Source: a bacterium (GTDB lineage Bacteria > Sumerlaeota > Sumerlaeia > MVZB01). Taken from it: DNA of 10,129 nt. The stretch lies in contig JAMCWS010000162.1 in assembly GCA_023480605.1 (NCBI GenBank), positions 1 to 10,129 on the forward strand, given 5' to 3'. Within the stretch, counting starts at the first letter, position 1. Each line of letters opens with the position of its first letter. The notes under the pieces are model-generated. The model made no database searches. It was not told the origin of the DNA and saw only the letters and a list, made by a program, of their open reading frames with translations. This document shows positions 6,056-10,129 of the stretch, one piece after another. Position numbers and translations under genes: made by a program.

Positions 6056-6967
6056 TTACAGACAGTCGCGGATGTCGGGCAGCATGCGCCGGAAGAAGAA
6101 TAGGCCCGCCGCCATGCAGACGACCGGAAAGACGAACAAAATCGCCATATCGCGCCAGTTCTGGGCGGAGACGCTCATGCCGAAAAGCCGCTGACTGGCG
6201 GTGATGAATCGCTCGAAGGGATTGATAAGAATTAGCGTCTGGCCGGCATGCCTTAACCAGGAGTCGGCCGTGGCCGCGGCGGCGGGCGTCGACGATCCGA
6301 ATATCAAATCCTTGTCGTAGACGATCGGATTGAACCAGAAAAGCAATTGCATGGCGATCGTCAATACCTGGGCCGTGTCGCGGAAGAACACGTTCAGACC
6401 GGCCAGAATCAACCCCAGACCCATCGCCGTCAGTCCCAGCAGCGCCATAACGCCCAGTCCCGCCAGCGCGGCCGCCGGCACCGCCTTGCCCAGGGCGAGC
6501 AGGATGCCGATGAAGCACAGATAACCGGCGCCGTTGACCAGATACGAGTTGAACAGCACCGTGGTGAACAGGATGATGGGCGGGAAGGAAACTTTCTTAA
6601 GAAATCCGCCGTTTTCGATCAGCACCCCCACCGAACGCATCAACACATCCGAAAACAACAGCCAGGGGATTAGGCCGGCGCACAGATGGACGCCGTAGGT
6701 CAACTCGCCGTAATCCACCGCGGCGCGGCTCTCCCCGAAGCGGCTGGGCATGAGCGAGGAGAAGATCATCATATAAATGGCGATCATCATCAGGGGATGG
6801 ATCAGGTTCCAGAGGCCGCCCAGCGTCGACCCGGCGTAACGGACCTTCAAATCGCGCCGCACCAGCATCCAGAAGAACTCCCGGTGCGATCGGTCCAGGG
6901 GGATGAAACGCGCCATATGGCGCGGCGCCAATAGACTCGGCGCATGGTGATTCGGCGTGCGATTCAT
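6056..6967 (-). CDS. ABC-2 type transporter permease, polysaccharide-export family (Wzm/TagG/RfbA-like), 303 aa
   Basis: This is the membrane subunit of an ABC exporter of the kind that moves O-antigen, capsule, teichoic acid or other lipid-linked glycans across the inner membrane. The family signature is clear: REFFWMLVRRDLKVRYAGSTLGGLWNLIHP (29-58), GLIPWLLFSD (98-107), a NGGFLKKVSFPP block (119-130), LNVFFRDTAQVL (191-202) and LFWFNPIVYD (209-218). About six membrane segments lie near residues 53-72, 92-112, 130-158, 168-192, 198-216 and 273-291. Start choice: ATG 6967 with GGAG eight bases upstream. A GTG at 7048 would add 27 arginine-rich residues unlike the family and is rejected. The ATP-binding partner normally follows the permease directly, but here the next gene in that direction is the convergent hydrolase, so the partner must be elsewhere. 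Substrate unknown. Confidence 0.92.
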   Translation of the reverse strand: MNRTPNHHAPSLLAPRHMARFIPLDRSHREFFWMLVRRDLKVRYAGSTLGGLWNLIHPLMMIAIYMMIFSSLMPSRFGESRAAVDYGELTYGVHLCAGLIPWLLFSDVLMRSVGVLIENGGFLKKVSFPPIILFTTVLFNSYLVNGAGYLCFIGILLALGKAVPAAALAGLGVMALLGLTAMGLGLILAGLNVFFRDTAQVLTIAMQLLFWFNPIVYDKDLIFGSSTPAAAATADSWLRHAGQTLILINPFERFITASQRLFGMSVSAQNWRDMAILFVFPVVCMAAGLFFFRRMLPDIRDCL

Positions 6968-6975
6968 GGCGTCGT

Positions 6976-6979
6976 CTCC
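6976..6979 (-). promoter_or_regulatory. Ribosome binding site GGAG for the permease
   Basis: On the minus strand GGAG lies eight bases before the ATG at 6967, which favours this start over the upstream GTG at 7048. Confidence 0.5.
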
Positions 6980-7105
6980 GGTCGGAACGAGACGGACCGC
7001 GCTCCGCTTCCTTCGCGGGCACGGGCTCTCACGGACCGGTCGAACCACTGTTTATTCAGACCGTCTCGACCGACTCCGGGACCAAACTTACCAGACTCGC
7101 CGTTC

Positions 7106-7127
7106 AAATAAAAGCGCGCGTTCGCGC
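7106..7127 (-). terminator. Intrinsic-terminator-like hairpin in the permease leader, possible attenuator
   Basis: Read on the minus strand, GCGCG-AACG-CGCGC is followed at once by TTTTATTT. That is a short GC stem, a four-base loop and a T run, the form of a Rho-independent terminator. The five-pair stem can lengthen by G-U pairs. No minus-strand gene ends here, so if transcribed it would lie in the 5' leader of the permease, 139 bases before its start. Confidence 0.4.
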
Positions 7128-7156
7128 CCCCCGTCGGCCGCCTAGTGACACCTGGT

Positions 7157-7221
7157 CCGGAATGAGTGTCATTTTGTCTCTTCCCATGTGTGGGAATCGC
7201 TCATCCAGCCGCTCATTCCGG
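7157..7221. repeat. Nested inverted repeat: outer CCGGAATGAG arms enclosing TTCCCA-TGTG-TGGGAA
   Basis: CCGGAATGAG (7157-7166) and CTCATTCCGG (7212-7221) are perfect ten-base arms 45 bases apart. Between them, TTCCCA (7181-7186) and TGGGAA (7191-7196) form a second perfect stem with a four-base loop. As RNA on the plus strand this could fold as a long stem with an inner hairpin in the leader of the sensor gene, 148 bases before its start. As DNA it could be a pair of binding sites. Confidence 0.5.
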
Positions 7222-7368
7222 CCGATAAACACGTTATGACATGGGATGGTACCAAAACGAGTCTCGTGGTTCCAGCCCCCGGCGAGCGACATCGGATTGC
7301 GGCGCTCTCTTTCACGACGGCCGGTCGGCATTCCGGGTGCGGAGATTCGTAAAGACAAAGCGTCCATA

Positions 7369-10129
7369 ATGACATTGCGGCTGAAAACGCTCCTCCTGAT
7401 CGGCCTGGTGTTCCTTGGGCTGGTCGCCGTCCTTTATGTCAACGTCCAACACCTGTTAAATCAACACATCGAACGGGCGGAAAAGCAGAACGTCGACCGC
7501 GACATGCAGCGCGTTCTCCACGCCATCGACGTCGAATGTCACCACCTGGCCCGAATCGCCGACGAATACGGCTGGATATGCGCCGGCGCCAAACAGGCAG
7601 CCTCGGTCGACTCGGCGTCGTCCACCAGCCTGGCAGGGGCCGCCGGCCCGCTCGATCGATCGAGCGTGTGCCGGAACTTCATGCATGACAACGAACTGAA
7701 TCGTTTAGTCTTTGTGGATCCCGCCGGGCGCGCCGTTTTCGACCAGTCTTTCGACCCGGCGACCGGCCGCTTCGCTGCGCCGACCGGCGCCGACGGCACA
7801 AGGTTCATGGACTCTATTCGACGCGCGGCGACCGCCCGCCTGGAGGTTTCCGCAACCGGCGGCGACATTGCGGCCGGGAATGTTCAGGGCTTGATCGCCC
7901 TGCCGGAGGGGCCGATGCTCGTGGCCGTGCATCCGGTTCTCACGGGCGACAGGCGCGCCGGCGTTTTGGTGCTCGGTCGCCGGATCAACGATGTGCTCGC
8001 CGGCCGCTGGCGCGAGATCCTCAACATCGACATACGCGTCATGTCGTTCGGCGAAGCCACCGGCATCGACACCGAGCCGCTCAAGTATCTCACCGAGCGA
8101 TCGGCTCATTCCGCGTCTCGATTCCTGGATGCTCGCCATCTGGCGGGTTATCGGATCATCCGTGATCTCGCCAACCAGCCCGATCTGCTGCTGCGTATCG
8201 AAACTCCCCGCCCCTACTATCAACAGGGCCGGATCGCCGGCAATTACGTTATCATCTCCAATATCCTGACCATTCTTTTCATCGGCATCTTTTTCATGCT
8301 GCTCTTGGAAAAGATGGTTTTGGCCCCGATCGCCACCCTTAGCGGCCAGGTTCGCGCCATCGAGGAATCGGCCGACGTCAGCCGCCGACTGCCGGTTCGG
8401 GGCCGGGACGAGTTGGCCTCGCTGATGGGGGGCATCAACGGCATGCTCGAAGGCCTCGAACGCGGTCAGCGCATCTGGCGCGAAAACCAGCAGCGATACC
8501 ATGCCGTCATCCGCCAGGCCTCCGAAGCCATCTTCCTCGTCGACCTGGCCGGCGGACGCATCCTCGAAGCCAACCTGGCTTTTTGCAAACTCTTCGGTTA
8601 CGAAGAAGCCGACCTGACGCGGGTCGATTTCGCCGACCTCGCCGGCGGCGATCGCCAATGGGTCGGCCAGACCTTCGCCCGCTTCGCCGAAGGCCGCGGC
8701 CCGGGCGGCGAGGAGCGCCGTCTGCGCCGTAAGGACGGATCCGAACTCGCCGCCCATGTCAGCGCCAACCGGATCTCGTGGGACGGGCGCGACGTCCTGT
8801 GTTTCGTCGTCCACGACATTACGGAAATCAAACGCAACGAGGAGTCGCTCCGCAAGAGCGAGGCCAATTTCCGCGGCGCCTTCGATCATGCCCCCATCGG
8901 CATGGCGATGGTGTCGCTCAACGGCCGGTTCCTCCAGGTCAACCACTCGCTTTGCCAGATCACCGGTTACGGCAACGATGAACTGCTCGCGCTCAACTAC
9001 CGGGCGTTCAGCGATCCCGAAGCGACCTTGGGCGACGCTCAGCGCGTTCAGTGCCTGCTCGCCGGCCAGTGCGAAACCATCCAGTACGAACGGCGTTATC
9101 TGCACAAGCAGGGCTACCCGGTCTGGGGTCTGATCAGCGTGTCGGTCGTCCGCAATCGCCGGGGCGCGCCCCTTTATTTCCTGGCCCAGATTCAGGATAT
9201 CACCGCCCGCCGAACCGCCGAGGAAACCTCGCGTTCGATGCAGCGCTTCCTGCACACCATCGTCGACAACATCCCCGACATGGTTTATGTGAAGGACGCC
9301 GCCACCCGGGAGTATCTTAGTTTCAACCGGGCCGGGGAAGAGTTGCTCGGGGTCGCCAAGTCCGACGTGATCGGCCGAACGGACGCCGAAATCTTTCCCG
9401 AGGAAGTCGCCCGCCCCCTGGGCGCGGTCGACGACGTATTGCTGGCCTCCGGCCGGCTTCAGGAATGCCGCGAAATCAACCTGCCCAGCGCCGCGCGCGG
9501 TGTCCGGACCGTCCGCGAAAAGAAACTCGTCATCACCCACGAAGACGGCTCGCCCCGCTACATCCTGGGCATCGCTGAAGACACCACCGAAAGCAAGGCC
9601 ATTCAGGAAGCGTTCGAGCGCCTCATCCGCCAGCAGGATCTGATCCTCAACTCGGCCGGCGAGGGGATCTTCGGCGTGGACCTGGACGGCCGGATCACGT
9701 TCGCCAATCCCGCCGCCGCGCGGATGCTCAACCGCGCCATCGAAGAACTGATCGGCATTTCGTTCCTCGCGGACGTTCGTTTCCAGCCGGAGTGCATCCA
9801 AACCGGCGGGGGTCTCGCGGCTTCGCCGCTCGGCGATGGCCGGATTCACCACGTCAACGACGAGACCTTCCGACGCGGCGACGGCTCCCGTTTCCCCGTG
9901 GAATACATCAGCGCGCCGATTCTCGCCACCGGGCAGATGCTGGGCGCGGTGGTGCTGTTCAAGGACATCACCGATTCGCGCCGCGTGGCCGAGGAGAAAG
10001 AAGCCCTCAGCACGATCTCGCAACTCATCCTCGTCGCCCCGACGCTCGAATCGATTTACGACGAATTGCCTCGCGCCATCGTGGCCCACTTGCCGATTCC
10101 CGCCGTGCGCATCATGTTGTGGGACGAGG
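7369..10129 (+). CDS. Membrane sensor protein, CHASE4-HAMP-PAS(x4)-GAF, probable histidine kinase (partial, 920 codons, runs off right edge)
   Basis: This is a large inner-membrane signal sensor, open for 920 codons to the window edge. Domains in order: membrane segment 1 (about 5-24); an outside CHASE4-like sensor (about 34-285), including GVLVLGRRINDVLAGRW, a typical CHASE4 ending; membrane segment 2 (294-313); HAMP linker (about 315-370, with RDELASLMGGINGML); PAS1 (about 377-487); PAS2 (about 499-615); PAS3 (about 626-743); PAS4 (about 753-870); and the start of a GAF domain from about 877. Each PAS ends in the usual D-I-T or D-T-T element (HDITEIK, QDITARR, EDTTESK, KDITDSR). The output domain lies outside the window: a histidine kinase core is most likely, while a diguanylate cyclase or phosphatase output is possible. 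ATG 7369 is chosen because it puts the membrane segment at the N-terminus. No good ribosome binding site is seen before it, only AAAGACAAAG. Divergent from the permease. Confidence 0.9.
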   Translation, partial: MTLRLKTLLLIGLVFLGLVAVLYVNVQHLLNQHIERAEKQNVDRDMQRVLHAIDVECHHLARIADEYGWICAGAKQAASVDSASSTSLAGAAGPLDRSSVCRNFMHDNELNRLVFVDPAGRAVFDQSFDPATGRFAAPTGADGTRFMDSIRRAATARLEVSATGGDIAAGNVQGLIALPEGPMLVAVHPVLTGDRRAGVLVLGRRINDVLAGRWREILNIDIRVMSFGEATGIDTEPLKYLTERSAHSASRFLDARHLAGYRIIRDLANQPDLLLRIETPRPYYQQGRIAGNYVIISNILTILFIGIFFMLLLEKMVLAPIATLSGQVRAIEESADVSRRLPVRGRDELASLMGGINGMLEGLERGQRIWRENQQRYHAVIRQASEAIFLVDLAGGRILEANLAFCKLFGYEEADLTRVDFADLAGGDRQWVGQTFARFAEGRGPGGEERRLRRKDGSELAAHVSANRISWDGRDVLCFVVHDITEIKRNEESLRKSEANFRGAFDHAPIGMAMVSLNGRFLQVNHSLCQITGYGNDELLALNYRAFSDPEATLGDAQRVQCLLAGQCETIQYERRYLHKQGYPVWGLISVSVVRNRRGAPLYFLAQIQDITARRTAEETSRSMQRFLHTIVDNIPDMVYVKDAATREYLSFNRAGEELLGVAKSDVIGRTDAEIFPEEVARPLGAVDDVLLASGRLQECREINLPSAARGVRTVREKKLVITHEDGSPRYILGIAEDTTESKAIQEAFERLIRQQDLILNSAGEGIFGVDLDGRITFANPAAARMLNRAIEELIGISFLADVRFQPECIQTGGGLAASPLGDGRIHHVNDETFRRGDGSRFPVEYISAPILATGQMLGAVVLFKDITDSRRVAEEKEALSTISQLILVAPTLESIYDELPRAIVAHLPIPAVRIMLWDE

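Larger units (their letters stand above)
6968..7368. other. Divergent intergenic region between permease and sensor
   Basis: These 401 bp separate the two divergent genes and must hold both promoters. Short frames in it are unsupported. It contains a minus-strand hairpin followed by a T-rich run (7106-7127), a nested inverted repeat (7157-7221) and several TGACA/TGTCA pentamers (7146, 7167, 7237 and across the sensor start at 7370). I could not find a -35/-10 pair with good spacing on either strand. Confidence 0.55.

Noticed and set aside
6968..7048. 27-residue N-terminal extension of the permease from GTG 7048
   Set aside because: The added residues are arginine- and proline-rich, are absent from the family, and the downstream ATG has its own GGAG.
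7705..10089. 794-codon open frame on the minus strand
   Set aside because: It is antisense to the sensor gene, whose plus-strand frame shows continuous CHASE4, HAMP and PAS features. The minus frame is rich in D, G, A, V and H and shows no domain, as expected from the complement of GC3-biased codons.

Overview
This is a GC-rich bacterial window. It holds two full-length secreted glycoside-hydrolase-like genes in tandem, one full and one barely entered uroporphyrinogen-decarboxylase (URO-D) superfamily gene, a lone ABC-2 exporter permease, and the first 920 codons of a large multi-PAS sensor protein. Long open frames antisense to the real genes are typical of such GC-rich, GC3-biased coding DNA. 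The mix (URO-D-like proteins beside secreted GH42-like enzymes, plus a large CHASE4/PAS/GAF sensor) suggests an uncultivated, saccharolytic, Gram-negative-type bacterium. I cannot assign a phylum from the sequence alone; Planctomycetota/Lentisphaerota/Hydrogenedentota-like groups or a deltaproteobacterial-type lineage would all fit.

Layout. At 1-46 (minus) is the start of a URO-D-like gene that runs off the left edge, with an excellent ribosome binding site. At 47-364 is a gap with one weak, perhaps decayed, reading frame. At 365-1462 (minus) is a complete URO-D superfamily protein. At 1463-1911 is a divergent intergenic region ending in an AT-rich island with two inverted repeats just upstream of the next gene. 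At 1912-3945 and 4106-6040 (plus) are two exported paralogous GH42-like proteins, separated by 160 bp containing a strong hairpin. At 6056-6967 (minus) is an ABC-2 polysaccharide-exporter-type permease, tail-to-tail with the second hydrolase. At 6968-7368 is a divergent regulatory region with nested inverted repeats and a minus-strand terminator-like hairpin. At 7369-10129 (plus) is a CHASE4-HAMP-PAS(x4)-GAF sensor, open to the right edge.

How they may work together (inference): the two hydrolases would be exported and act on the same class of galactoside or related glycan. The URO-D proteins look like members of the methyltransferase-like side of their superfamily rather than true heme-pathway HemE, and no substrate can be read from the sequence. 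The permease needs an ATPase partner that is not in this window. The sensor kinase is divergent from the permease and may control it or something beyond the window. I see no mobile element, CRISPR array, tRNA or rRNA. I do not see a clearly new system; the most distinctive parts are the tandem GH42-like pair, the URO-D pair with an altered metal-site motif, and the structured intergenic regions.
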